Source: Villigracilis sp024434165
Lineage (GTDB): Bacteria; Chloroflexota; Anaerolineae; Anaerolineales; Villigracilaceae
Assembly (NCBI GenBank): GCA_030263665.1
Contig: SZPK01000010.1
Location: forward strand, 1-64,000
Length of the DNA stretch: 64,000 nt
Reading direction: 5' to 3'
Position 1 is the stretch's first letter, and each line of letters starts with the position of its first letter. A program made the position numbers and the translations under genes. Of the stretch, positions 1 to 8,917 are shown in pieces. Under the pieces are notes generated by a model. The model saw nothing but the letters and a program-made list of their open reading frames with translations. It made no database searches and was not told the origin of the DNA.

Positions 1-2319
1 TTTTCTGATCTTGAGCACGGCGGAGGTAATGACGGCGTTATCGGGCAGGGCGGAGGTATCGAAGTGCAGGATGGTGCGGTACTGCCTGTTGGCGGCGTCG
101 TCGCCGAGGTTGAAGGTGGCGGCGGAGGAGTTCATCGTCCCGCCCGCGCCGCTCGTCTCGCTGGATTCCAAAATCCAGCCGTCGTTGCCGCCTTGAGAGC
201 GGAGGGTCAGAGAGGTTATGACAAGATGCGTCTCGGTATCGGCGCTGGATGAATGACTGAGATCGCCATTGTAGGTTGCGGTGAGTGTCTTGTTTCCGCT
301 GCTGGTGAAGACAACATCGCAGCTGCCTGTGCCGTCTGAGAGGGTGACTGTGCAGTTGGTATCCGCGCCGATAATGTCCACCGTGCCGACCGGTGTGGAT
401 GAGCCCCCACTAACAGTGACCGTCACTGCCACGTTCTGATTCATCATGGAGGGATCGGGCGTATCGGCAGTGATGATTGTCGTAGTGGGCTCTCCACTTT
501 CAAAAGCGCCAATATCGCAGGTCGCAGTGTTATCTCCATCGCCGTCCATTGGGCGGGTCGCGCCGCGCTGATCTGTGTCTGTGCAGACGTCGTCGCCGCC
601 TGCGTCAATTGCCGGAGAGCCGGGCAATAATGACATGGTTTGGGTGGAACCGCCGTTGTCTGCCAGCGGACCCAATTGAGGGTCTTCAGCGTAAAGCGGA
701 ATGCCGCATTGATAAGGTGAAGCGGCGTTTATTTCGACCAGATTATTGCTGTTTGTCCCTACAGTGCCGTTCTCATTGTAACAATCCCCACCGCTCGTGG
801 AATTGGCGATGATGGTATTTGTGTAGTGCAGGTTGTTAAAGTTGGCAATACCTCCGCCGATGTGCGCCGAATTTTCGGAAAACGTGCTGTTCGTGATGGT
901 CAAGGTGCCCGTGTTGAAAACGCCTCCGCCATAGGAATTGGGAACGAGAGGACTGGAGTTGTTGAAAAAGGTGGTGTTTACCAGTTCCAGATTTCCAAAA
1001 TTTGAAATCCCGCCCCCATTCCCCCCGCTTCCCCCATTTCCCGAAGCCGAGTTGCCAGACAAGAGGCTGTTTGAAATGTTTACAGTTCCTGAAATGGTGA
1101 GATTATGAATTCCTCCACCATTTGGGGCGGTGTTGTCGGAAATAGTGCTGTTGGTAATTGTCACAGTCCCGTTATATTCCGGATGATTAACAATTGCCCC
1201 GCCTCCCATTGTTGCGTTGTTTCCAATGAAGGCGGTATTTGCGATTGTCGCCGTCCCCCCATTGATGATTCCGCCGCCTAAATCTCCATTATTGCTCGAG
1301 AGGACACTGTCTGACAGGCTGAGGTTGTCGAAGTTGGCAATCGCCCCTCCATGCGAAGCTTCATTTCCCGTAAATGTGCTTCCAGTGATTGTTAATTGAT
1401 CCTCGTTGTATATTGCCCCTCCATTTTTTTCATAGTAGACCTCGTTGTCGGTAAACGTGCAGTTCTCAATCGTCACGCTCCCTGCCGGGTTGGCAATTGC
1501 TCCCCCCTTGCCGGATGTACTATTTCCATCAAAGGCGCTATGGGAGATTGCTGCAGTCCCATTGATGCTGTTAACAATTGCCCCGCCTCCCCCGTGGGAA
1601 AAGTTATTTGTAAACACACTATCGGTAACTGTCATGGTGCCGATATTTCCAATTGCGCCCGCCGCTCCCCCCGGCTGTCCCGGCTCTGTAAGCGCCTGAT
1701 TGTTGGAAAACGTAGTTCCGGTTATCGTAAGAGGTTGATTGAGCTCATTAAATATTGCGCCGCCTTCGAAGGCTGAATTTCCCGTTAGCGTGCTGTCAAT
1801 GATGGTCAACTCGCCCTTGTTGTAGATTCCCCCGCCGCCAAGTCCGTTGACATACGTGTTATCCGAGATATTGGAATTTCTAATGATGAGAATTCCATAA
1901 TTTGCAATTCCACCGCCCCCCGTCGCCCCGACACCTTTTCCCTTAACAATATCCAGGTGGTTTAACTCCACCGAAGACGGCCCGCCGATTTGAAAAACTG
2001 CCACGTCTCCCGTTCCGTCGTTGTTTGTATCTCCGCTGATTTTGACGTGCAGGCTCAAACTTGTTCCGTCAATGGTGATGCCTTTATCAATCAGCAGAGG
2101 CGAGGCGAGATGAACGGTCTGTCCTGCCAGGGATGGGTCGAAAGTGATCGTATCGCCGTCGGAAGCGTCCGCGATTGCCTGACGCAGGGAACCGGGGCCG
2201 CTGTCGCTGGTGGTGGTAACCATCCACTCTGTCGCCGCCCGTGCGGCTTGCGTTGGCGTGCTTCCCAAGAGCGAAACCAAAATAACCAATATCCATGTGA
2301 TGTGGATTGACTTTTTCAT
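1..2319 (-). CDS. Secreted parallel beta-helix protein with choice-of-anchor Q, Ig-like and DNRLRE-like regions (C-terminus outside window)
   Basis: The frame is open for 773 codons from the ATG at 2319 to the window edge, with a strong ribosome site (GGAAGGAGGG, about 2324-2333). Residues 1-30 form a Sec signal peptide (basic start, hydrophobic core, A-x-A end). Residues about 75-520 are beta-helix rungs repeating NS-T-(I/F)-N and GG(G/A)I-N. Around residues 560-605 the motifs DPQLGPLADNGG, LLPGSPAIDAG, DQRGATRP and DIGAFE match the choice-of-anchor Q domain. An Ig-like module follows (about 615-705). The last visible part (HFDTSALPDNAVITSAVLKI) resembles the start of a DNRLRE domain. The protein is probably a surface or extracellular adhesin-like protein; its ligand is unknown. 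It is transcribed divergently from the suf operon. Confidence 0.85.
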   Translation of the reverse strand, partial: MKKSIHITWILVILVSLLGSTPTQAARAATEWMVTTTSDSGPGSLRQAIADASDGDTITFDPSLAGQTVHLASPLLIDKGITIDGTSLSLHVKISGDTNNDGTGDVAVFQIGGPSSVELNHLDIVKGKGVGATGGGGIANYGILIIRNSNISDNTYVNGLGGGGIYNKGELTIIDSTLTGNSAFEGGAIFNELNQPLTITGTTFSNNQALTEPGQPGGAAGAIGNIGTMTVTDSVFTNNFSHGGGGAIVNSINGTAAISHSAFDGNSTSGKGGAIANPAGSVTIENCTFTDNEVYYEKNGGAIYNEDQLTITGSTFTGNEASHGGAIANFDNLSLSDSVLSSNNGDLGGGIINGGTATIANTAFIGNNATMGGGAIVNHPEYNGTVTITNSTISDNTAPNGGGIHNLTISGTVNISNSLLSGNSASGNGGSGGNGGGISNFGNLELVNTTFFNNSSPLVPNSYGGGVFNTGTLTITNSTFSENSAHIGGGIANFNNLHYTNTIIANSTSGGDCYNENGTVGTNSNNLVEINAASPYQCGIPLYAEDPQLGPLADNGGSTQTMSLLPGSPAIDAGGDDVCTDTDQRGATRPMDGDGDNTATCDIGAFESGEPTTTIITADTPDPSMMNQNVAVTVTVSGGSSTPVGTVDIIGADTNCTVTLSDGTGSCDVVFTSSGNKTLTATYNGDLSHSSSADTETHLVITSLTLRSQGGNDGWILESSETSGAGGTMNSSAATFNLGDDAANRQYRTILHFDTSALPDNAVITSAVLKIRK

Positions 2320-2463
2320 AACAGACCCTCCTTCCATTGGGTTTTACAAAAGAGCAAACGATATGCCGCGCTGATTAATTTTCCGCCGCCATTCTCGTTT
2401 TGTCAACATTTTCATGAGCATCAATTTTCGCGCTGTGAATTTACTAGAAAAATATCATAAATA

Positions 2464-2492
2464 TTGACAATTCCCCTCCCGCCTGCTATAAT
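2464..2492 (+). promoter_or_regulatory. Sigma70-type promoter of the suf operon
   Basis: TTGACA (2464-2469) and TATAAT (2487-2492) are separated by exactly 17 bases, a perfect consensus pair. Transcription would start near 2499, leaving a leader of about 70 nt before sufC. No IscR/SufR-type operator could be recognised by eye. Confidence 0.8.
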
Positions 2493-2569
2493 GCCGCCGA
2501 CTTTGACAATATAACGCCAGCATTGGCTTACATCGTACCGCTCTCGCGGTAATTCAGGAGCAAAAACGA

Positions 2570-3340
2570 ATGTCACAGCTTGAGATCAAGGATCTGCACG
2601 TCAACATCGAGGATAAGGAAATCCTCAAGGGTCTGTCCCTGACCCTAAAACAGGGCGAAATTCACGCCATCATGGGACCGAACGGGACGGGGAAGTCCAC
2701 TCTGGCGTACACGTTGATGGGGCACCCGTCCTACACTGTTACCAGCGGGGAGGTCCTGCTGGACGGCGAAAACGTCCTCGAAATGGAACCGGATGAACGT
2801 TCCCGGCATGGACTGTTCCTCGCGTTCCAGTACCCTGTTGCCATCCCCGGCGTGACCGTGGCGAACTTTCTGCGCTCGGCGATCAACGCCCGCCGCCGCG
2901 CTGAAAACCCCGAAGACAAGGGCATGCCCATCCCCGAATTCCGCAAGATGTTGAAGGAAAAGATGGATACGCTCAGGATGGACCACAACTTTGCGGGGCG
3001 CTACCTCAACGACGGGTTCTCCGGCGGGGAGAAGAAGCGCGCCGAAATCCTGCAGATGGCAACTCTCAAGCCAAGATTCGCCATCCTGGATGAAACAGAT
3101 TCCGGTCTGGATATTGATGCGCTGCGCGTCGTCTCCGAAGGCGTGAACGCGCTTGCCGGTTCGGAACTGGGCGTGCTGGTCATCACGCACTACCAGCGCC
3201 TCCTGAACTATATCAAGCCGCAGTTCGTCCATGTGATGATGGATGGGCGCATCGTCGAATCCGGCGGACCCGACCTTGCCCTGCACCTCGAAGAACACGG
3301 CTACGATTGGCTGCGCGAGAAAACCGAAGAAGCGGCGTAA
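2570..3340 (+). CDS. sufC: SufC, Fe-S cluster assembly ATPase
   Basis: This 256-aa ABC-type ATPase energises the SufBC(2)D scaffold that builds Fe-S clusters in the cytosol. Visible motifs are Walker A GPNGTGKST (36-44), Q-loop FQYP (86-89), the SufC-type signature SGGEKKR (151-157), Walker B AILDE (171-175) followed by the D-loop DSGLD, and the H-loop histidine in ITHYQ (207). AGGAG at 2556-2560 supports the ATG. It is the first gene of the operon, about 70 nt downstream of the consensus promoter and 100 bp before sufB. Length and motif order match canonical SufC with nothing missing. Confidence 0.97.
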   Translation: MSQLEIKDLHVNIEDKEILKGLSLTLKQGEIHAIMGPNGTGKSTLAYTLMGHPSYTVTSGEVLLDGENVLEMEPDERSRHGLFLAFQYPVAIPGVTVANFLRSAINARRRAENPEDKGMPIPEFRKMLKEKMDTLRMDHNFAGRYLNDGFSGGEKKRAEILQMATLKPRFAILDETDSGLDIDALRVVSEGVNALAGSELGVLVITHYQRLLNYIKPQFVHVMMDGRIVESGGPDLALHLEEHGYDWLREKTEEAA

Positions 3341-3440
3341 GGGTAGAGATTAGAGATTAGATACCGGAGATTCGAGTTTCGCTTTTGCTGTTATCTATTC
3401 ACTCCCTTCTATTTTCTATTCTCTAACGATTGGAGTTTCC

Positions 3441-4850
3441 ATGTCTGACGATACCAAGATTCTGGAAGAAATCGGCGAGTACAAGTACGGTTTCCGCGAC
3501 CGCGACGACTACTACGCCTTCAAATCCCGCAAGGGACTCGACCGTGAAGTGGTCGAGCAGATTTCGCGCATGAAAGGCGAGCCGCAGTGGATGCTCGAAT
3601 TCCGCCTCAAGGCGCTCGACCATTTCCTGAAGCGTCCCATGCCCAACTGGGGACCGGATTTGAAGGACCTCAACCTCGACGATATTTACTACTACGTCAA
3701 GCCGACCGAAAAGCAGGAAAAATCCTGGGACGATGTCCCCGATGACATCAAACGCACGTTCGATAAACTGGGCATCCCCGAAGCCGAACGCAAGTTCCTG
3801 GCGGGCGTGGGCGCGCAGTACGAATCCGAGATGGTGTATCACTCCATTCAGGAACATCTCGAAAAACAGGGTGTCATCTTCCTTTCCATCGAAGACGGTT
3901 TGAAACAGCACCCCGACCTGTTCCGCGAGTATTTTGGAACGGTCATTCCGATTGAAGATAACAAGTTCGCCGCGTTGAACAGCGCAGTTTGGTCCGGCGG
4001 TTCGTTCGTCTATGTGCCCAAGGGCGTGAAAGTGGATTTGCCCTTGCAGGCGTATTTCCGTCTGAACACTGCCAATGTCGGTCAGTTCGAGCGCACGCTC
4101 ATCATCGTGGATGAAGGCGCGCAGGTGCATTATGTGGAAGGCTGCACCGCCCCCCAATACACCACCGACTCGTTCCACTCCGGCGTGATCGAGATCATCG
4201 TCAAGAAGGGCGCGCGCTCGCGTTATACGACCATCCAGAACTGGTCCACCAACGTCTATAATCTCGTGACCCAGCGCGCCAAGGTCTTTGCCGACGCCAC
4301 GCATGAATGGGTGGATGCCAACATCGGCTCGAAAGTCACGATGAAATACCCGTCCTGTTATCTGATGGAGCCCGGCGCGCACGGCGAGATGCTTTCGATG
4401 GCTTTTGCCAACAAGGGACAGATTCAGGACGCCGGTTCCAAGATGGTGCATTTCGCCCCGAACACCACCAGCAAGATCACATCCAAGTCCATCAGCAAGG
4501 CAGGCGGGCGCGCCTCCTATCGCGGCTTGCTCAAAGTCTATAAGGGCGCGAAGGGCGTCAAATCCAATGTCGTGTGCGATGCGCTCCTGCTCGATCCTCA
4601 ATCCCGCTCCGACACATACCCCTACATCGAAATTGACGAAGACGATGTGACCATCGGGCACGAAGCCTCGGTGAGCAAGGTGGACGAGGAACAACTCTTC
4701 TACCTCATGTCGCGCGGTCTCGGCGAGGAGGAAGCCACCACCATGGTTGTCTCCGGCTTCATCGAGCCGCTTGTCAAGGAACTGCCGATGGAATACGCGG
4801 TGGAAATGAACCGCCTGATTCAATTGCAGATGGAAGGATCAATAGGATAA
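3441..4850 (+). CDS. sufB: SufB, Fe-S cluster scaffold subunit
   Basis: This 469-aa scaffold protein of the SUF system accepts persulfide sulfur and assembles nascent clusters with SufC and SufD. The C-terminal beta-helix region typical of SufB is clear (QVHYVEGCTAP around 228-238, FAPNTTSKITSKSISKAGGR around 338-357). Cysteines C235 and C379 (VVCDALLLD) are visible; C379 matches the cluster-binding cysteine of characterised SufB by context. GGAG precedes the ATG. The 100-bp gap from sufC holds an AT-rich GATTAGAGATTAG direct repeat. The gap to sufD holds a CATTGCGAG-type inverted repeat. Confidence 0.97.
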   Translation: MSDDTKILEEIGEYKYGFRDRDDYYAFKSRKGLDREVVEQISRMKGEPQWMLEFRLKALDHFLKRPMPNWGPDLKDLNLDDIYYYVKPTEKQEKSWDDVPDDIKRTFDKLGIPEAERKFLAGVGAQYESEMVYHSIQEHLEKQGVIFLSIEDGLKQHPDLFREYFGTVIPIEDNKFAALNSAVWSGGSFVYVPKGVKVDLPLQAYFRLNTANVGQFERTLIIVDEGAQVHYVEGCTAPQYTTDSFHSGVIEIIVKKGARSRYTTIQNWSTNVYNLVTQRAKVFADATHEWVDANIGSKVTMKYPSCYLMEPGAHGEMLSMAFANKGQIQDAGSKMVHFAPNTTSKITSKSISKAGGRASYRGLLKVYKGAKGVKSNVVCDALLLDPQSRSDTYPYIEIDEDDVTIGHEASVSKVDEEQLFYLMSRGLGEEEATTMVVSGFIEPLVKELPMEYAVEMNRLIQLQMEGSIG

Positions 4851-4924
4851 TGTCTTGCGAGGGCGAAGCCCAAAGCAATCCCCTGTTGCAAAAGAAGATT
4901 GCTTCGCTTCACTCGCAATGACAT
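4850..4924. repeat. Dispersed CATTGCGAG / CTCGCAATGACA inverted repeat, copy 1
   Basis: A degenerate inverted repeat between sufB and sufD: TGTCTTGCGAGGGCGAAG at the left end and GCTTCACTCGCAATGACA at the right, with AAGCAATC and GATTGCTT arms inside. It is related to the copies at 19354 and 63473. Confidence 0.75.
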
Positions 4925-4936
4925 GGTGAGAATATT

Positions 4937-6274
4937 ATGCAAGAGAAACCCAAAGTAACCGTATCACGAGGACGACGCGCGGAGACCGCCGCAAAGGAAT
5001 TTAACTTTTCGCAGGCGGATATCCCCTCTGCGAACGGACTCGCCTCTTTCCGCGCCGCAGCCTGGGACTCTTTCTCCAGGCAGAATCTCCCCGACACCTC
5101 GCTCGAAGCCTGGCGCCGCACCGACCTGCGCCTCCTGCCCGCGCCGGATTTCAAACTCCCCAAGCCGGGCGCATTCGAAGACCTGCCCGTCATCCCCGAC
5201 GAATTGCTCCAGCCGCTCACCGGCGAACAGCACGGCGGACAAATCGCGCTCCTGCCCGGCGGCTCGAAAGTGGACCTGGACGAAGCGCTCGCCAAAAAGG
5301 GCGTGGTCTTTACCGACTTCCGCAGCGCGGAAAAAAATCACCCCGACCTGCTCAAGAAACTGATCGGTCAGATCGTCAAGCCGGAAGACGGCAAATTCGC
5401 CGCACTCGCTTCGGCGCTTTCTGAAAACGGCGTTTTACTCCATGTTCCCAAAGGCGTTGAAGTGGAATATCCGCTTCACTCTGTGTTGTGGGGACCGGGC
5501 GCCGACCTGGCGCATTTCTCGCACCTCATCGTCTATGTGGAAGATGGCGCATCCGTGACCTACGTCCACGAAGCAGCGTCGCCGGATGAAGCCGGTCATG
5601 CCATGCACGCGGGTATTGTCGAAATTTACGTGGGCAAAGGCGCGAACCTGCGCTTTGTGGAGTTGCAGTCATGGGGCAGGCATGTGTGGAATTTCTCGCA
5701 CGAACGCGCCCGCGTGGACCGCGACGGCAACCTCGACTGGATCTTCGGTGCGGTCGGCTCGCGCCTGACCAAGAACTTCTCCGACCTGGATTTGATCGGC
5801 GAAGGTGCGCAGGGACGGATGTCCGGTTTCTACTTTACGGATGGAACCCAGCATCTCGATCACGACACCCAGCAGAATCACCTCGCTCCGCACACCACCA
5901 GCGACTTGTTGTTCAAAGGCGCGCTAAAAGGAAAGAGCCGCTCCGTCTGGCAGGGCATGATCTACGTTGCCCCCGGCGCGCAGAAGACCGACGGGTATCA
6001 AGCCAACCGCAACCTTGTCCTCGACGACCAGGCGCGCGCGGATTCGATCCCCGGGCTTGAAATCCTCGCGGACGATGTGCGCTGTACACACGGCGCAACC
6101 GTTGGTAAACTTGAACAGGAGCCGCTCTTTTATCTCAAGTCGCGCGGCATCCCGCAAAAGGAAGCCGAGCGCCTGGTGGTGGAAGGGTTCTTCGACCCCA
6201 TCATGCAAAGAATCCCGTTCGAAGGCGTGCGCGAACGCTTCCAACAGGCAATTCAGGTCAAGTTATCGAAGTAG
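4937..6274 (+). CDS. sufD: SufD, Fe-S cluster assembly subunit
   Basis: This 445-aa paralogue of SufB forms the SufB-SufD heterodimer on the SufC ATPase. The N-terminal 130 residues are variable, as is usual for SufD. The C-terminal half carries the SUF core (DLLFKGALKGKSRSVWQG, DDQARADSIPGLEI). The segment RCTHGATVGKLEQEPLFYL contains the conserved cysteine/histidine pair (about C383 and H385), where a functional histidine is known in E. coli SufD. The next gene is not sufS but an unrelated lysine-rich protein, after a 133-bp gap holding a perfect hairpin. Confidence 0.95.
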   Translation: MQEKPKVTVSRGRRAETAAKEFNFSQADIPSANGLASFRAAAWDSFSRQNLPDTSLEAWRRTDLRLLPAPDFKLPKPGAFEDLPVIPDELLQPLTGEQHGGQIALLPGGSKVDLDEALAKKGVVFTDFRSAEKNHPDLLKKLIGQIVKPEDGKFAALASALSENGVLLHVPKGVEVEYPLHSVLWGPGADLAHFSHLIVYVEDGASVTYVHEAASPDEAGHAMHAGIVEIYVGKGANLRFVELQSWGRHVWNFSHERARVDRDGNLDWIFGAVGSRLTKNFSDLDLIGEGAQGRMSGFYFTDGTQHLDHDTQQNHLAPHTTSDLLFKGALKGKSRSVWQGMIYVAPGAQKTDGYQANRNLVLDDQARADSIPGLEILADDVRCTHGATVGKLEQEPLFYLKSRGIPQKEAERLVVEGFFDPIMQRIPFEGVRERFQQAIQVKLSK

Positions 6275-6281
6275 GGCTATG

Positions 6282-6312
6282 AACCTGACAGGTCTGCAAG
6301 ACCTGTCAGGTT
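6282..6312. repeat. Perfect 14-bp-stem hairpin (AACCTGACAGGTCT)
   Basis: AACCTGACAGGTCT (6282-6295), loop GCA, then its exact reverse complement (6299-6312) and TTC. It lies 7 bp after the sufD stop. It lacks a proper T-run, so it is more likely a palindromic repeat element or RNA-stabilising stem than a strong terminator. Confidence 0.75.
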
Positions 6313-6407
6313 TTCTGAGCAGGCTGTCAGCGCAGGAAAATGTCCGGGTGCGCCGGGCAGCTGTCCCGCAGGGGTGAGGCGCGTTTCAGGCGAATAGGAT
6401 GTGAGTC

Positions 6408-7028
6408 ATGGCAATCAAATCCAAAGCGAAGACCAGGTCAACGTCGAAGGGAAAAACAACGGTGAAAGCAAAATCAATCCACAAAGCCAAAGGGATGGTG
6501 AAAGCAAAAAGCATGCACAGCGCAAAAGTGAAAGAGAAGGCGTTGGTAAAAAAGGCGAAAGCGGCGAAAGCCAAAACGCAGGCAAAACCCGTTGCTCAAA
6601 AGACCGCGGCGAAACTCAAGGTAAAGCCCGTAGAAGTGACCCGTTCGATTACGCCCGTTATCGTGAAACGCACCGTCAACCCGTTGGCGGAGCGGCGGCG
6701 TCCCGTCCATTCGGAGGGTATTCGCACTACGAGCCAGTACACGTTCATGAAACCGCCCGGACCCGAACATGCCTTCGAAGTGGGCGACAACGTGGAGGTG
6801 TTCTGCGACCACGAAAAGGGACGCGAGCGCGTGCGCGGATGGATCAAGGGCATTGTGGTGCAGGTGGATAACAAAATGGTGGCGGTGCAGTTCCGCTCGA
6901 ACGTGTTCCTTACCGATGGCTGGATGGTGCCGGACCGCATTTTGTGGTATCCGCTGACCTCGGAACACATCCGCCCGGTGATGAGCAAGAAGTCCGCCGT
7001 GAAGAAGGATGTTATTCCAGACTATTAG
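6408..7028 (+). CDS. Lysine/alanine-rich basic protein with C-terminal conserved domain, inside the suf operon
   Basis: This 206-aa protein is not recognised as a named family. Residues 1-75 are a low-complexity basic tail (repeated KAK, KSK, AKAKT) like the disordered tails of histone-H1-like bacterial proteins. Residues about 105-190 look folded. They include VGDNVEVFCDHEKGRERVRG and GIVVQVDNKMVAVQF, which by spacing and alternation resemble an SH3-like/KOW beta-barrel, then DGWMVPDRILWYP. A basic tail plus a small barrel suggests nucleic-acid binding, but this is inference. It lies between sufD and sufS on the same strand, so it is probably cotranscribed. A link to Fe-S assembly is not shown. 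Confidence 0.75.
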   Translation: MAIKSKAKTRSTSKGKTTVKAKSIHKAKGMVKAKSMHSAKVKEKALVKKAKAAKAKTQAKPVAQKTAAKLKVKPVEVTRSITPVIVKRTVNPLAERRRPVHSEGIRTTSQYTFMKPPGPEHAFEVGDNVEVFCDHEKGRERVRGWIKGIVVQVDNKMVAVQFRSNVFLTDGWMVPDRILWYPLTSEHIRPVMSKKSAVKKDVIPDY

Positions 7029-7121
7029 TTTGAAGGGTGAACAGGTCTTCAGGTGCACATTCGCTTTTATTACCTGTTTTCTTGTCTACCTGTCTACTAG
7101 CCCACTTTCTTTACCTTTCCC

Positions 7122-8348
7122 ATGACGCTCAACGTTAACCAAATCCGTAAAGACTTTCCGATCCTTGAACGGCAGACAGCCGGCGGTGCGCGTGTTGTGT
7201 ATTTGGACTCAACCGCCACGTCGCAGAAGCCCGTGCAGGTGATCGAGGCGATGAACGAATATTACCGCCGTTCCAACGCGAACATCCATCGCGGCGTGCA
7301 TACGCTGGCAGAGGAAGCGACGGCGATGTACGAAGGCGCGCGCGAGAAGATTGCAAAATTCATCCACGCCGCCTCGCCGCGCGAGATCATTTACACGCGC
7401 AACACCACCGAGTCCATCAACCTTGTCGCTTATTCATGGGCGCGCGCGAATTTGAAAGCGGGCGACCTCGTCATCCTGACCGAGATGGAGCATCACAGCA
7501 ATCTCGTCCCGTGGCATATGCTTCAGATGGAACGCGGCATCGAACTGGAATTCATCCCGGTGACGGAAGACGGCTTGCTGGATTTGGAGACGTACAAAAC
7601 GCTTCTTGACCGACGCCCGAGGCTGGTCTCGTTTACCCACATGTCCAACGTCCTGGGGACGATCAATCCCGCTGCGGAGATCATCCGTTTGGCGCATGAG
7701 GCGGGCGCAATCACTTTAGTGGATGGGGCGCAATCGGTGCCGCACCTGAAAGTGGACATGCAAGCGCTCGATGCAGACTTCTACGCCTTTTCCGCCCACA
7801 AAATGTGCGGACCGACGGGCATCGGGGTTTTGTACGGCAAATCCGCTTTGCTCGAAGCCATGCCCCCGTTTTTGGGCGGCGGCGACATGATCAAGGAAGT
7901 GAAACTGCGTTCTTTCCGCGCGAACGCGCTGCCGCACAAGTTCGAGGCGGGGACTCCCGCCATCGCCGAGGCGGTCGGTTTCGGCGCAGCGGTGGATTAT
8001 CTCTCCGGCATCGGTATGGAAAAGATTGCGGCTCACGAACATGAGATCACCGAATATGCTTTGGATCGCCTGGTGGAAATTCCCGGTGTGAAGGTGTTCG
8101 GTCCTTCGGCGGATAAAAAGGGCGGCGTCGCGGCATTCACGCTGGACGGCGTCCATCCGCACGATGTGGCTCAAATCTTGGATAAGGATGGCATTGCCGT
8201 GCGGGCAGGTCATCACTGCGCCCAGCCTTTGCATGAGAAATTTGGAATCCCCGCCACCAGCCGCGCTTCCTTCTATTTGTACAGCACCAAAGAGGAAGTG
8301 GATTTGCTGGTGAATGGGATCTATAAAGTGAAGGAAATGTTTGGTTAA
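7122..8348 (+). CDS. sufS: SufS, group II cysteine desulfurase
   Basis: This 408-aa PLP-dependent class V aminotransferase-fold enzyme removes sulfur from L-cysteine as an enzyme-bound persulfide and feeds SufU. The PLP lysine is K227 in FSAHKMCGPTG. The H-rich motif EMEHHSNLVPW (121-131) and VDGAQSVPH (200-208) are present. The persulfide cysteine is C366 in RAGHHCAQPLH, the group II (SufS) context. Length matches SufS. There is no obvious Shine-Dalgarno before the ATG, but the N-terminus (VNQIRKDFPIL) is typical. sufU follows after about 97 bp. Confidence 0.97.
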   Translation: MTLNVNQIRKDFPILERQTAGGARVVYLDSTATSQKPVQVIEAMNEYYRRSNANIHRGVHTLAEEATAMYEGAREKIAKFIHAASPREIIYTRNTTESINLVAYSWARANLKAGDLVILTEMEHHSNLVPWHMLQMERGIELEFIPVTEDGLLDLETYKTLLDRRPRLVSFTHMSNVLGTINPAAEIIRLAHEAGAITLVDGAQSVPHLKVDMQALDADFYAFSAHKMCGPTGIGVLYGKSALLEAMPPFLGGGDMIKEVKLRSFRANALPHKFEAGTPAIAEAVGFGAAVDYLSGIGMEKIAAHEHEITEYALDRLVEIPGVKVFGPSADKKGGVAAFTLDGVHPHDVAQILDKDGIAVRAGHHCAQPLHEKFGIPATSRASFYLYSTKEEVDLLVNGIYKVKEMFG

Positions 8349-8445
8349 AATCGTTGAGGGTCTGGCAGTTTGGTAGTCTTTTACCTCGACAGCCTCCCAA
8401 CCGCCTGACCAAACGGCTATTCGACTATCCGACTATTGGACTAAC

Positions 8446-8841
8446 ATGGACGATCTCTATCGTGAAGTAATCATCGAACACTATAAAAACCCCTCTTATC
8501 GTGGGAAACTTGATCCGCACGATATTTCCTTTGCGGACAACAACCCGCTGTGCGGCGACCACATCCAAGTTGATTTGCGTGTAGGCACCGACGGCATCGT
8601 CACGGATGCGCGTTTTGACGGTCATGGATGCGCCATCTCGCAAGCCTCCGCCGATTTGCTGATGGAGTCTATCATCGGCAAGCCGCTGGAAGAAGTGAAA
8701 AAACTCAACAAACAGGACATCCTCGACATGCTCGGCATTGACCTCGGTCCCGTGCGTTTGAAATGCGCGCTGTTGTCGCTCAAAGTGCTGAAGGCGGGCG
8801 TGTACGGTCTGGGCGAGGCGAGCGACGATTTGGTGGAGTGA
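8446..8841 (+). CDS. sufU: SufU, zinc-dependent sulfurtransferase
   Basis: This 131-aa protein is a SufU/IscU-like partner of SufS that carries persulfide to the SufBCD scaffold. The ligand set is visible: C36 and D38 in NPLCGDHI, C62 in GHGCAISQAS, C107 in RLKCALLSL. The insertion around residues 80-100 before the last cysteine (KKLNKQDILDMLGIDLGPVR) is the feature separating SufU from IscU. Length is slightly shorter than the B. subtilis type. It is followed by a palindromic repeat and then the Rieske gene on the same strand. Confidence 0.94.
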   Translation: MDDLYREVIIEHYKNPSYRGKLDPHDISFADNNPLCGDHIQVDLRVGTDGIVTDARFDGHGCAISQASADLLMESIIGKPLEEVKKLNKQDILDMLGIDLGPVRLKCALLSLKVLKAGVYGLGEASDDLVE

Positions 8842-8845
8842 AATC

Positions 8846-8908
8846 AGACGATAGACCGTGGACGATGGACCATTGAAGACATGGTCGGTCGTCCATCGTC
8901 CACGGTCG
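8846..8908. repeat. GACCGTGGACGATGGAC inverted repeat, copy 1
   Basis: GACCGTGGACGATGGAC (8854-8870) is exactly complementary to 8891-8907, giving a 17-bp stem with a 20-nt loop. The left arm reads through in the frame of the following Rieske gene and makes a false upstream ATG at 8858. Related copies lie at 10478 and 34145. Confidence 0.85.
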
Positions 8909-8917
8909 GGAATACCC

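Noticed and set aside
400..2000. Possible tandem repeat or CRISPR-like array
   Set aside because: The periodicity is in the protein (beta-helix rungs of 20-40 residues) and there are no identical spacers or direct repeats at DNA level.
3423..4823. 466-codon open frame antisense to sufB
   Set aside because: It mirrors the sufB frame, has no family motifs and no ribosome site; sufB on the plus strand is unmistakable.
8858..8917. N-terminal extension of the Rieske protein
   Set aside because: Twenty codons lie wholly in a palindromic repeat; the family start is at 8918.
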